NCBI GenBank assembly: GCA_951799445.1
Contig: OX637295.1
Span: 14,632,001-14,696,000, forward strand
From: Pseudisothecium myosuroides
Taxonomy: Eukaryota; Streptophyta; Bryopsida; Hypnales; Lembophyllaceae
DNA: 64,000 nt
Direction: 5' to 3'
The position numbers and the translations under genes were made by a program. Within the stretch, counting starts at the first letter, position 1; every line of letters starts with the position of its first letter. The notes under the pieces were generated by a model. It was not told the DNA's origin and ran no database searches. It saw nothing but the letters and a program-made list of their open reading frames with translations. Below are positions 10,167 through 21,684 of the stretch, piece after piece.

Positions 10167-10404
10167 CACTATAAGAAACCCGCATTTTAGGTGACGTTAG
10201 CTTAATTTTAAGAGACAAATTTTAGTAGACATCTAAGAAAACAACTTATATTTTTATGTCAATAACAAAATCCAATGTAACATTTAGATGTTACATTGGA
10301 TGTTGTTATTGACATAAAAACATAAGTTGTTTTCTCGGACGTCCACTAAAATTCGTCTCCTAAAATTAAGCTAACGTCACCTAAAACGTGGATTTCTTAT
10401 AGTG
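10167..10404. mobile_element. CACTA-type foldback MITE, copy 2 (238 bp)
   Basis: Same length and palindromic design as the element at 8924, beginning CACTATAAGAAACCCGCATT. The flanking duplication is TGA (10164-10166 and 10405-10407). The two copies differ by scattered substitutions, mainly transitions, some shared by both arms of one copy. Confidence 0.9.
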
Positions 10405-10960
10405 TGAAGTCATTTTCCGAAAATGTGACTGCAATATGACTGCAAACCCCACACTTGTGAAAAAGTCAAATATATTGGCCTAAAATCTACGTTTTTTGCA
10501 GACTTAGGAAAAACTATTATCACCATCTTTTTTTTTTGGGTGGGAGATGGATGATAAAGTCTGAGGTGGAAAGTGGGAAGGCCGACCATGTGACGTGGAC
10601 AGCCACCTGTCCAGTCACGGCGCAGTCGCGACATAGTTGCATCGGACCCATGATAAATCTGACGTGGATAGACACGTGGCTAGTCGCTACCGGCGCTTAC
10701 CAATTGTGTAGGACCCCTAAAAACTCTGACGTGGACAATGATGTTGAGGTGAGGGTCACAGTCATTTTGAAGTCGCGACGGAGTCGTGCCACAGTTGACA
10801 ATGAGTCACAAGTAGGCACTATTTGAAGTCATTACAAAGTTGCGATGGAGTCGTAGGAAAGAAGCAAAAGGAACATGTGAATCATTTCGGGGTCACGACC
10901 CAATTACAATGAAGTGAGTGGATTGGACAGTGGGGGCACATTTATAACTGCATGAATCAT
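10405..10960. repeat. TGACGTGGA / AGTCGCGAC-rich repeat
   Basis: TGACGTGGA recurs three times (near 10590, 10660 and 10727), each starting a diverged unit of about 70 bp, mixed with AGTCGCGAC and GTCACG words. The same vocabulary (GACGTGGAC, CAGTCACG, GTGACTCCGACGCGACTG) reappears at 19683-20930, so this is a dispersed repeat family. No coding sequence is recognised. Confidence 0.55.
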
Positions 10961-11589
10961 TCAATAGTCGTATTCTAGTGCAATTCTTGTTTTGGGCTAT
11001 TTACTTAAGACGACTAGTAGTTGCACTGTAGTTGCACAATTGTAGCAACTCTGTTGTGCATGTAACAGCGTCTCACAAACACGCTATGGAACATCACTAT
11101 GAGACTCAATGAGGACTGCTTTGAGCATCATTCCTTGCCTTTGGACGCCTTCATTCAACAAAGACTCTGACTACATTTCCACATTGCAAGACGGACAGAC
11201 GATACACACTGATGCGTGCGCAAACTTAACAAGGCAATGCATTCGACTGAAGACCATTGTTGACAACATGAGAGTTCTGCATTGCCAAAAAAATAGCAAT
11301 GCGCTGGCTCTCAGCACTTACAAAGACATCCTATTCAATTCTGCGTACTTCATACCCTAATCAACTCCCTCGCCCACACTCAAATGCGGTTCAAGGTGGT
11401 GAACTTCACATGCTTGCCATGCCATAGTACGGTGCTCCCCAACGCATGTTCTATTCAATGGATTTCGAGGTTTGATGTTGGGAACATGAGCACAACTCCA
11501 AGATGCAAAATTTTGGAGATGTAAACCTTCACCTAGGGCTTCGGTATATCCTTGAAATGGAACTTTTGTTAAAACAGCAATCCACTGAC
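10961..11589. other. Probable degenerate retroelement DNA
   Basis: No intact reading frame with a known domain. It adjoins the Ty3/gypsy integrase scrap and may be the 3' part of the same minus-strand element. An 83-codon plus-strand frame at 11109 has no recognisable features. Confidence 0.3.
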
Positions 11590-11680
11590 CTTGCCTTTTG
11601 CCACTTTTTGTTGTATAGATTGAAGATTGAAAAGGAAGACTTCATCGCCGATATTGAACTGCAACAGGTGGCACATTAGA
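11590..11680 (-). mobile_element. Ty3/gypsy integrase C-terminal scrap
   Basis: The minus strand reads LLQFNIGDEVFLFNLQSIQQ followed by KVAKGK, close to the F-x-VGD-x-V(F/Y)L motif at the C-terminal end of Ty3/gypsy integrases. The frame then meets stops. A related sequence is at 16440-16512. Confidence 0.5.
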
Positions 11681-12300
11681 TATTGAAATGCTAATACCAC
11701 ATTGAAACATAAAACAAAAAGCGGTTTAGGGTTCGCGATGCATTACTTCCCCGCAACTTCTACTAAGTGATACATAACTTTGATAGCACGATCACTCACT
11801 TCTTCTACGACGTGCTCTTCCCCGTGATTGAAATCACTCTTGGATGCTAGCTAGCGTTAGGAAGACCCGCAATGAACAACGCACTCCCCCAAATGTGGCC
11901 CCCTCGAACCGGTTTAGATTGAGTTGCGACTGAGAAACAACTCATACGCGACTTCCCTACGACTGAGACCTTTGAAGATTACTGGAAATGCACTACATTG
12001 CTACTCCCTCTCAACTTCAACACGACTTTACCGCCATAGTCAACAGACTTTGACGCCAGAAAAAGCCAGAGCTATTGTATCAAAATGGGGCTTAGGAAGA
12101 GCACCTTTTTAGACCTTGCATTGCGCTTCTTTTTTGTCCCTGCCAATGCCTTCGCCCTCGTCTCCTGCTACTGCTGTTTTGCCTGCTATAGTTTGCTAAT
12201 GCTCCCCATAGCCAATTTTTGCTTCACGGATCAAGGATTGTGAGCTTCCAATTTGTCACTTGGGACTCGTAGAATTATTTTTTTGGAAATTTGCAATTTA
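11681..12300. other. Unassigned DNA, probably retroelement-derived
   Basis: Mixed-composition sequence with short chance frames. I see no named feature. Confidence 0.3.
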
Positions 12301-13955
12301 AAGTTGATAAAAGTATACAAAAAGCCATAAAAAGAGTGTACAACCAGAATAGGGTTGTGTCATATCCATTATAGTATTTGGTCTAGATTTATGTTTATAC
12401 TTAGAATCCCCCCAAACCTTGCCTAAAAATAGAGTAGAAATAACGAGATGGCTAAATTTGGAGGATTTGAGTCACATAGCCCCAAAAGGGCTAAATCTCA
12501 TCATGAATGTGGAAACTCATGGCTAAGTCGGTCCGAGGGATCCACAACAAGGCCACTAGGTCGGATCCTAGAGTTAAGTTTAGAATTCCCCATTAGATCG
12601 ACGAATTCCCAGAATCCCGATTGTTAGCATGTAGGAGCCACTAACGCAAGACAGGGCCCATGGAGGAATCTGCAGCCTAAGGATACTGTTCTAGGATAAA
12701 TTCCATATCAGGAGTCCAACGGAGAAATTGATTCGCAAAGATTCCTCCACCTGCAAAAGATTCTCGCACCGTCGCTAATTCGAGGAGATGGCTAGTTTTA
12801 ATCTCCACTGACCAATGAAGCCAGGTATGAAAATGCACCTACACGTCTTTTATGTGACTCCCTGAGAGGTCACGTGAAAATTCCCAGCATCTTCTGACTT
12901 GCAAAAGAACCTTTTCTGGGTGGTCAACCCTTCTAACCTCCAACAGGAATTTCATGGAAATTACCTAGGTTACAATAAAATCTCACTAAAAATTAAACTA
13001 GCTTGTTTTATATAAATAATGCGCTTCGTGAAGTTTCACGACATTCCGATAGCGGCAAGTACCCGAACCGGCGAGATTCCTCGAAAATTAACCACGTGGC
13101 GAGGTCCCCATGACGTTGACCAGCATTCCGAAACCATACAATGGCGAAACGAAATCAATCAAGAGTCCTTTCCGACTCTCTCGCACCTACCAAAGACCCT
13201 AGGCTAATTACGTTTCTCAAAATAGAAGACCCCCAAGATCTAAGATTTTACCAGGATTTGGTTTTTAAACTAAATTAGCCTACGATGGGTTTTTGGCCTC
13301 GGTACGGGGGTGGGAGGTTTTTAGGACTAAACACGGAGATCTGGAGCTAACAGCGCAATCCGTTTGGCGATTGGAGTTAATTTTCAAAAGTTAGGATGTT
13401 GGTTTAGCATAGATGGTAGAAGTAGATTTTTAAGGATTAGGATGAAAATCCAAGTTGATAAGGTTACCTTAGAACTCTAGAGGGAGAGGTGGGTCCTTGA
13501 AAACCTATATAAGGGCCCCATTTCTCTCTCTAGAACACCCCTAATTCTTGTTTTGGATCCGTGGGTCCAAGTTATTTTGGATATTTTGGCGTTTGAAGCC
13601 AAAAACCTCTACGGTGTTTTTGGAGCACTTTTGGCTCCATTGTTGCTTTATCTCAAGTTTTGAAGGTCCTTAGGGGTCCTTCTACCTTGCTTTGTGTACT
13701 CTTTGGTGTAGTTTTTGATACCTTGTTGTAAGTAGAGAGTCTCTCTTTCTCTCTTGTGCGTTTTGTGAGTTAACTTGTGAGGTTTTAAGAGTCTTTTTGT
13801 GTCTTACACTAATCCTAAAGTCACCCCCCACTGTACGTTGGCAATGCCGCTTTGGGGGGCCTTTAGTGTGTGAGCTTTGTGTTGCCACGTGGTCCTAACT
13901 CGTGTGTTCTCTCCATGTATTTTTTCTTACACCCTCTTCTAACCTTCTCCTTGTT

Positions 13956-14330
13956 GAGTGAACCCCCTTCCGGGACGGCGAGGCTTTGAACCTCCTTTGC
14001 GTATGTTTTCTAAGTTTATTTCAACCCTTTTTCTAACATTCTCTTTATTGAGCGGACCCCCCTCCAGGACGGCAAAGCTTTGACCCTATGTGTGTTTTCT
14101 TTAAAAGTTTTGTCTTTTCCTTCTCTCATTGTGTGGACCCCCTTGGAAACGGTGAATCTTTGAACTGTAACAAGGTTGAAGTCCTAAAGTGTGTGTTAAA
14201 AGTTTAGACGGCGGAGCTTTGAACCCCCGGAGTGCCCCCAAGTTCTAAAGTTGGTATTAAAATCAACTTAGCGGCGAAGCTTTGAACCTCCCAGGTGTTT
14301 AATTCCAAAGTCTAGTTTCCAAGACCTTTG
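13956..14330. repeat. Degenerate array with core GGACGGCGAGGCTTTGAACC
   Basis: Five units share a run of C then GACGGC(G/A)(A/G)(G/A)GCTTTGAACC: near 13960, 14050, 14132, 14206 and 14270, spaced about 60-95 bp. The 3' half of the unit (GCTTTGAACC) is best kept. It lies downstream of the TATA-like motif at 13505. Confidence 0.65.
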
Positions 14331-14371
14331 TGGAAACATTCAAAGTTTAGCTTCCAAGATATGTAGGTTTC

Positions 14372-14552
14372 CTTTGCATTTAGTGAGTTTAGTTGTTCCT
14401 CAAAGTTTTAGTGAGTTTAGTTGTCCCCCAAAGTTTTATTTTCCTCCAGTTTTTTTAAAAATCCAGTCTTTTATTAGCTTATGGCAAAAATTCAGTCTTT
14501 TATTAGCTTATAGCAAAAATCCAGTCTTTTTTAGCTTAGCAAAAATCCAGTT
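14372..14552. repeat. Short tandem repeats
   Basis: AGTGAGTTTAGTTGT followed by CCTCAAAGTTTT or a variant occurs twice, then ATCCAGTCTTTTATTAGCTT with a trailing AGCAAAAA occurs three to four times with a period of about 30 bp. Confidence 0.75.
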
Positions 14553-15639
14553 TAGAACCAACATCCAGAACCAGCAACCAGAACCAGCGTACAGAAAAAT
14601 AAAAATATAAAAAATAAAAATTAAATTTTTTTATTAACCGACCCCCCAGCCAGCCAGCCGGGAAGCAGGCAAGCAGGCTCGATGGTACAGCCAGCCGGGG
14701 CCCCAGATCGGCTCCCACATTTGAACTCCTTTTTTTTTGTTTCCGATTTTTGTTAGTTTTTGAATTCTCTCAAACTAAAACTAAACCAAAACCAAAACCA
14801 AACAAAGGATGTAGGCTAACCTATTGCTAAGCTGGGGTTGGAGTAGGATTAGGGTCTAAAAAAATAAAAGGGAGGAGGGAGAAAAGAGCGGAGCACCACT
14901 GTACCTGCACACAAGGAAGTCTCACTCTCACCAACAAAAAACCACTCTACACACAATGGAGGAGGATTAGAAAAAAATAGGATGAAATAGGAGAAGAAGT
15001 GAGAGAGACGATAAATAGTGACCTAGGCTTAGGATTAGGTAGGCTTTAGGAGAAATCTTGGGAATTTGTGGCGACCGTTGAGAGAAGGATTAGGATGACA
15101 CAAAGGCAAAGTTGTGTAAGAAGGTAGGGGGAACATTAAAACCTCCTTGGAGTTTGAGACCATAGTGTAAGGCTGCATAAAAGCTTAGGTGGAATAGTAC
15201 TAGTGTAGAAGGAGAGAAGGGGAAAGAAAAGAAAGGAGGAAGGGAAAGGAGTTTAGATCGCAAGGGTGTAATATTTTTTTCTAAAAATAAGCGGTGAGCT
15301 TGGAAAAAATCAAACAAAACAAAGAATTGACATGGAGCATGAGGACATGCACGCGGACGTGGATGAGGTCATTTCCAACACCAGCAGTAACGAGGTGGGT
15401 CATTAAATTAATCCTGGTTGTTTCTTCCTAAGTAGCTGGTAATTGTCTTGATTAGTCCCTATTCCACATTAGCAAGCCAAGATTAGCGTGAATTAGAAGT
15501 TTAGATTCAAAAGTTTGTAGATTAGGGATAGAGGTTTCCAAAAACATATTACAATTAGGATTTGGCTTTAAATTGACCGTGTTAGGATAAGTTAAGTAGT
15601 AGGGGGTAGGACGGAGGAATTTGATTAAATTTCATCCAA

Positions 15640-16060
15640 AGGGAACCATGGACGGAGATTAGGGATTTAGATTAGAAAGAGAATCTAGGATTTAAATTAA
15701 GGATTTAATTAGCAGTTAAAAGCTAGAGTCAAATTAAGGTTTTAATTGGAAAAGCTAAATTCTAAAGTCAAAGTTTAGAGTTAAAAAGCTAAAAGTAGAA
15801 GTTAAAAGTTAGAGGTAGAAGTTAAAATTTAGAATTAGGTTAGAAAGTAAAAACTTAAAGTTAAAAGTCAAAAGATAGAGTTAAATTTCGAGGGTAAATT
15901 TTAGAGTTATTTTAGAGTAAAAATCGAGCGTAAAAAGTCAAAACATAGAGTCAAACTTGGAGGTTAAAATTTAAAACTAAGTCAAAGGAGTAAAAATCTA
16001 GAGTTACATTTGGGAGTTGGAAATTAGAGTAAAAGTTGAACTTTAGGATTGGTCTTTAGA
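15640..16060. repeat. Degenerate purine-biased satellite-like array
   Basis: Short units such as GTTAAAAGTTAGAG, AGTTAAAATTTAGA and AAAGTTAAAAGTCAAAA recur irregularly every 12-25 bp, always with the AG-rich strand on top. This looks like a very degenerate tandem array; the adjoining DNA lacks it. Confidence 0.6.
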
Positions 16061-16439
16061 AGTAGAACTTCCAGGTGGAGCATTAAAACACAAAGATAGT
16101 CTTAGGGGTTCATGGAAGGAACATAGGGGTTCCCATTTCACGTAGTTAGGGACGTTAGAAATGACGCCAACTACCTAGTCAACCCTAGATATAGGATAGA
16201 TAGTTAGGGAGTTCAAATTTCACTATCACCTCTGATCATTGCAGTTAGCTTGGAAGTTATCACATGCATCTCTAGTCATTTCTTTTGCCCATCCACGACA
16301 CTTAGAAAACGTTAGCAAAAAAGATCCATTGCTTGAAAGGCACAGTGGACCGCGCTTACAACACCCCCATATATATTAAAAAAGTGGATAAAAGCATAGA
16401 ACCTGGTCGGTGTTCGCTTTATTACCAAGGGTGGGTAAT

Positions 16440-16512
16440 CTAGCGCCCACAAGGATTCATGAGGAAGACTTTGTTGCCGACATTGAACTGCAACAGGCAA
16501 CACATTAGCATT
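16440..16512 (-). mobile_element. Ty3/gypsy integrase C-terminal scrap
   Basis: The minus strand encodes LQFNVGNKVFLMNPCGR, matching the F-x-VGD-KVFL integrase motif and the scrap at 11590-11680. The nucleotide segment GACATTGAACTGCAACAGGC is nearly identical in both, so they derive from one family. Confidence 0.5.
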
Positions 16513-16550
16513 TGCAATCTTCTATGAAGTAGTTACGAAATTGCAAAGTA

Positions 16551-17298
16551 TTAACCCCTAAAGGACCAAGGTGCGTTTTTTGGCAACATAGCGATTTTGG
16601 GTAGCTCACTACGAATGGAGTTTTTATTTTTTTTCTTTGAAAATTTTACACAACATGTGCCCGAGGAGTAGCTTTAAGGCCCAAAAATTTTCATAACTTT
16701 TGACTACATAGATAAAAATTTATTGCATGATATGTGATTTTCTTTGAACTTTGGGCAGCCCGGGCAGCTCTAAAAATTTCTTTAAAAATGACTTTTAAAA
16801 AAAATAAAAATTTGAAATTGGTTCTTTAGATTTATATAAGCGTGGGAAGCTTTGAACCATTCAATTCCAATCTATGAGTCAAAAGTTATGAGGAGTTTAA
16901 GTTTGCGGGTAGGCATGGAGTCTTTGAAAACCATAACTACCCGCAAACTTAAACTCCTCATAACTTTTGACTCATAGATTGGAATTGAATGGTTCAAAGC
17001 TTCCCATGCTTATATAAATCTAAAGAACCAATTTCAAATTTTAATTTTTTTTAAAAGTCATTTTTAAAGAAATTTTTAGAGCTGCCCGGGCTGCCCAAAG
17101 TTCAAAGAAAATCACATATCATGCAATAAATTTTTATCTATGTTGTCAAAAGTTATGAAATTTTTTGGGCCTTAAAGCTACTCCTCGGGCACATGTTGTG
17201 TAAAATTTTCAAAGAAAAAAAATAAAAACTTCATTCATAGTGAGCTGCCCAAAATCGCTATGTTGCCAAAAAACGCACCTTGGTCCTTTAGGGGTTAA
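16551..17298. mobile_element. TTAA-family element A: 740-bp palindromic foldback
   Basis: The element (16555-17294) starts CCCCTAAAGGACC, ends with its reverse complement and is bounded on both sides by TTAA. Its two arms are each about 364 bp and nearly perfectly complementary, with a 12-bp spacer at 16919-16930. Each arm equals the left part of elements B and G (blocks CAACATAGCGATTTTGGG and TTTAAGGCCCAA), so A probably arose by duplication-inversion of one end. TTAA targets and CC-rich ends are hallmarks of piggyBac-type transposons; no transposase is present. Confidence 0.85.
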
Positions 17299-19682
17299 AC
17301 TCTCTACAAGTTCCCTACTTTTCTGTGACTAGTGCATGACTTGTACTTGACTTCACAGCAATTTCTTACCTGGACCAAGTACAAATTCACTACCCTATAA
17401 TTTGAAAACAACATTCAAAGCTTCAATACATCATTGAGGATTAAAAAAATTCTCCAATTTAGCAGCATTTGGGCATCTGATGACACAATTGAAAAACAAT
17501 ACCACATTATAGCAAAAAGAGCATTGGAAGACTTTGTTAAATCTTGATCCAAAGAAGAACAACATGAGTGCAAAAAAGGTAGAACCTTTGGCAATAACAA
17601 ATTAAAAAAATTGCAACCTCTAATGCTAAATAACTCCCTCTCTAAACTACAAGTCCCCCTAATATTCTAACATAGAGAAAGAGTGACTACAATACAGAGA
17701 AAAAGTGACTACAAGAGCTAGGAAATTTTTGCAGAGTTTCAATCATCCCTAAGTCAACAAAACCACAAAGACTATGAGCACCCTTGCAAGGCTATCCTAC
17801 AACAACAACACAAGACATCAAACCCTAAGCAAAAACTAGTTTAGGGTGTCCTCATTGATCTCACTGCAAAACCTCAAGCCACAAACACAGCATAGAAATT
17901 GACCATACCTTCTTCGGAGGACTCACAAGTGTTCTTCATCTCCTTTAAGTCTGACCCCTCTTGCTACTACTGTTGCCACGCATCATTTGACAACGGAGTT
18001 GTCTTGGAGAACCCTTGTTGGAGCATTGTTGTACCAAAGAACTTAAAAGTAGACCCAAGCTTTTAGTCGTATGCTTCCGCAACAAGATATGGGGTTTGTT
18101 GTGAGAGTTCTTAGACAACTTGATCTTGCTACTAAGAATATTCTACTCCACAGCAAGAGGCAAGAGGGGAAGAAACTGTCAGAGTTTGAAATCAAGAGAA
18201 CACTACGAACTACAAGAGAATGGACAAGCGATACAAGACACCTACAACAACAAAGGTAGAGACACAATGATAGACAGGAGCAGAAGGGCGAGCCCTTCAA
18301 ATCGGGAAAGACAAAATCTGGACCACTAAAAACCTAAGATTGGCACTTATAGGTTCTGTGGCTGCCACGTTGCACTGCAGCCGTCGCATTTATTGCGCTA
18401 TAAATGAACTAGTTGATGACGTGTCAAAGAATGACTGCTACACAACTTGACCAATAACTGCTCTGGTACTCAAAAGTGACTACCGACCAACTAATAAATG
18501 ACTGACGTGCAACTTGGAGGAAGTCTCTGTGCCAAACGTGACCAACATTGTAAGCAAAAGTTGTGCAACCTAAATTCGCTGCCAAACTCCTTTCTTGTAG
18601 TATTCACGAAGTGCTAAAAGATTTGTGAAGGAACAAGAGTAGCAATTATAGGTCAATGCAAGCTTCTTGGATGGGCTTCAACCTTTTTGTCAACTTCGCA
18701 ACCCGCTTATTTCATGCAAACTCATGTTCACATTTTTTCCCTTTTTAAAAGGCTTGCTTCCATTCTTCGACCTCTTGTGGGTCCATTTTGATCTATTGTG
18801 TGGCAAATTGCAGGTAGTGAGGTATGTTTGTAGGATGTAGTGAATGACAAATTATGGACAAGTTTGAGGCAAGGAAAGGAGGTTCTTCAAGGCGCAATGA
18901 ATCCATATGTTATGTCCGCTGCGCTACAAGACACAACACATTAGTATGTACTCATGAACGTGGCAATTATAGAAGATTTCTATACTTGAGTGCCTCCTTC
19001 ACCCTTCATAAGCGATTGAGTTTCTTCTCCTCACAGTCAAGCATAAGTATTTGTACTTCATAGACTTGTAATCTTGTATGGTAGTCTTTTACTTCATAGC
19101 AGTGGTCTAAGGGACCTAGTCCCTCTGTCAGTAGTGAAAGAGTAATGGAAAGTTGTGACAGAGTCCTTTTGAAGTCATTTAAGTGTCAAGGAGTAGTGTA
19201 TAGTAGCAAAACGTGACTTCACTTTGACTGTTTTTAGTCAAGTGGCAATGCTGGCACTATCATTGTAGATTTTTGCAAGACCGTAAATTGTCTATCCATT
19301 ACGGTCTCACCTGTCACATTCATCCTACAATTGTCTAATCATTATCCGGGTGCACTCGTAGGACATAGCAGGCTGAACATAGAGCAAATCTAGCCAAGCC
19401 AATTCTCCTAGAGGCGGAGAATTTTGTCGGGGCCATTGAATTGTCTAAGGAAGAGAACTTATTGGCGCAAGAATGTTAGTAGTAGTCACCTCAGTTGTGC
19501 AATCATATCATAGTGTTGTGGAAGTCTCTACTTAATTGGAAGAATCTCGACGGAGTCGTCTTGTGGGCACAAATTTCCAGCGCTCCTGAAATGCACAACA
19601 TTAGAGAGTTCTATGATGTTGAATTTAGGGCACTAAAAAAAACCCTAGCTTAAGGTTCAATGTTTTTGCAATCTCTCAATCC
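17299..19682. other. Unassigned DNA
   Basis: No gene recognised; open frames near 18040-18330 overlap on both strands and show no domain. Short GTGAC/AGTC words near 18470-18540 and 19130-19250 suggest degenerate relatives of the repeat at 10405 and 19683. Confidence 0.35.
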
Positions 19683-20890
19683 TTAAATCATCCCCATGAA
19701 CTGTATATAGTATAGCCGCAGTGAATTGTGTTGTATTTCTTCAGCTTGCCTACTTTGGTAGCTTTGTAATGTGAGAATGATTACTCCCCATCCATTGCAC
19801 GGCACAAAAAAGATCTCAAGTTGTTTTGTAGTTTTGAAGAACTCATGTCCTAGTCGTCCCGAAGTGACTTGTAGTGGCATATGGCAAGTGACCGTGACTC
19901 TGAAATGACTGACTTTTAAACCACGGACACATTAGTACAGCTTAATCCATATAGGCTCCATCAAATTGGCTCTAAAACTGCCTTGAGTGACCTTAAAATC
20001 ACACCGCAGTTGTATTTTAGTAACGCCAAGTTCCAAAATATGACTTTCACCTTCTTGTAGGAAAAGAAATGAACCAGGAAACAAAGCACGTGCAAGAAGC
20101 TTGCTTTTCTTTCTAGTCTTCATCCCCTAATCGTGTCCACGACTGCAGGGTGGTTAGGGGCTGTGCAATTGTGTCATAGTGTTGCCTAAGTTTGCAGTTA
20201 GTCGGCCCAGTCACGAAGAGTTGCACTGTGGGCACTCCTTAACCAACACTCCTTGTGACTGAACACCTTCAGGGAGTCCTTTGATGTTCATGTACTCACT
20301 GCAAAGTAAAGAGCTCATTTTCCAGTGTGTTTGCAGTCTCTGTCTCCCTATATATTCCCCATTGAATGTGTTCACAGCATTGCCGCAGTCACTTGTGTTG
20401 CATACCTGCAGCTTCCCTGCTTTGGTAGCTATGCAGGGTGAAAAACGAGTACTCCACACACCCCATATGTCCAAAAATTGCTCTGAAGTTGTGCAACAGT
20501 TCTTCTAAACTAAAGTCTTAGTCGTCGCCCAGAGCCTTGAAGTGGCATATGGCGACTCACCGTGACTCCGACGCGACTGACAACTGAAGTGTGGACACGT
20601 CAGCTCATGTAATCCACATAAGCAGCGTGAAATAGGCTCCGACGTGGACAACATCGCATCTCCAGTCACGCCGCAGTTGTATCTCAATGACGCCCAGTCT
20701 CCAAAAATGACTTTAAGATTCTTGCAGTAAAAGAAATGAACTGGGAAAGAAAACACGCGCAGGAAGCCTACTTTTCTTTCCAGTCTTCATCCCCCAGTCG
20801 CGTCCGCGACTCCAGAGTGACTAGACTTGATCCCCGCATTGGAGAGCATGCAATTAGAGAGGGACAGTCGCGCCCACGACTGCAGGGCTG
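19683..20890. repeat. Tandem segmental duplication, period about 660 bp
   Basis: About 19690-20170 and 20350-20830 are diverged direct copies. Shared blocks in the same order include TTGCTTTGGTAGCT-like, GTGGCATATGGC, CCGTGACTC, CACACCGCAGTTGTAT-like and TCTTTCTAGTCTTCATCCCC-like. The second copy keeps more GC-rich CG words than the first, whose equivalents often read TG or CA, as expected after methylation-driven decay. No coding function is recognised. Confidence 0.7.
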
Positions 20891-21640
20891 GAGTCACGCG
20901 ACCCCGCAGTCACATTTATCCCTATTTTCTTGTAGTCGACTCTCAAGAATCGAACTCACCGGCGGCAACGACTTCTCTAATCGAAGGCGTGTTTGGAATC
21001 TTGGGTGAGTCATGCATACTCTGCCAAGCTCTGCCAATTTGTTTATACAGGAAAGCAGGGTTCCAAAAATGTGATTTCAAGTGCTCAAGCTCTGAAATCT
21101 AGTCTTGTCAAGTGCATAGAGCTTCAAAATCTAGGAAGTTCAAGAACTCAGATGCGTTTTTGAGCTAGATGCCCAATGAAACTTTTGGCTCAAAAATCTA
21201 TGATGTGTACAAATATGAAATTTTGATGGGTTTTGGTTTCCAGCAGGGCAACTCAAAACTGCTCCAGTTCCTCAAAATCTAGCCTCTATTATGCCTGCCA
21301 ATTTAGTGGAATTTAGCAATTTTATGAGGTTTAAGGATCTGTGAACTTCCATAGCCACTTCATTTTACCAGTATTTGAGCTGAGGTGCTGGACACTTTAG
21401 AGTCATTGCTACGAACTTGCAGTTTGTAAGAAAGAGAGCTGCAAAAACTACAGCGTTAATTTCAATAAGTGCTACAATGTTGAAGACTGTAATTAATCTA
21501 TGCTCTCTAACTAAATATTGCACTACACTGCTTCCTTCCCATAAATATGTACCGGCTTGACAAATCAAATTGATTAGACAACTAACAGATTCAAAACAAG
21601 TGTTCAATGTCCATGCACGGCTTTATTTCCAACAATCTAC
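20891..21640. other. Unassigned DNA
   Basis: No gene or named repeat is seen after the tandem duplication fades near 20930. Confidence 0.35.
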
Positions 21641-21684
21641 TTGAAAAGCACAACGAAACTTGCTCGTTTTGTTGTGCTTTTCAA
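21641..21684. repeat. 19-bp stem, 6-nt loop hairpin
   Basis: TTGAAAAGCACAACGAAAC and its near-perfect complement (one G:T position) flank the loop TTGCTC. No following T-run or coding context suggests a function. Confidence 0.75.

Larger units (their letters stand above)
12301..15340. repeat. GC-richer, LTR-like non-coding block
   Basis: A block of roughly 3 kb with no credible coding frame but with promoter-like and repetitive features: a strong TATA-like motif CTATATAAGGGCCCC at about 13505, a five-unit degenerate array at 13956-14330, small tandem repeats at 14370-14550 and a CCAGCCAGCCGGG-rich patch near 14650. Such layouts occur in LTR and leader regions of plant retrotransposons. I could not find paired LTR ends, a primer-binding site or a polypurine tract, so the assignment is tentative. 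Confidence 0.35.

Noticed and set aside
21641..21684. Rho-independent terminator
   Set aside because: A strong hairpin but in a plant nuclear context, without a T-run or an upstream gene.
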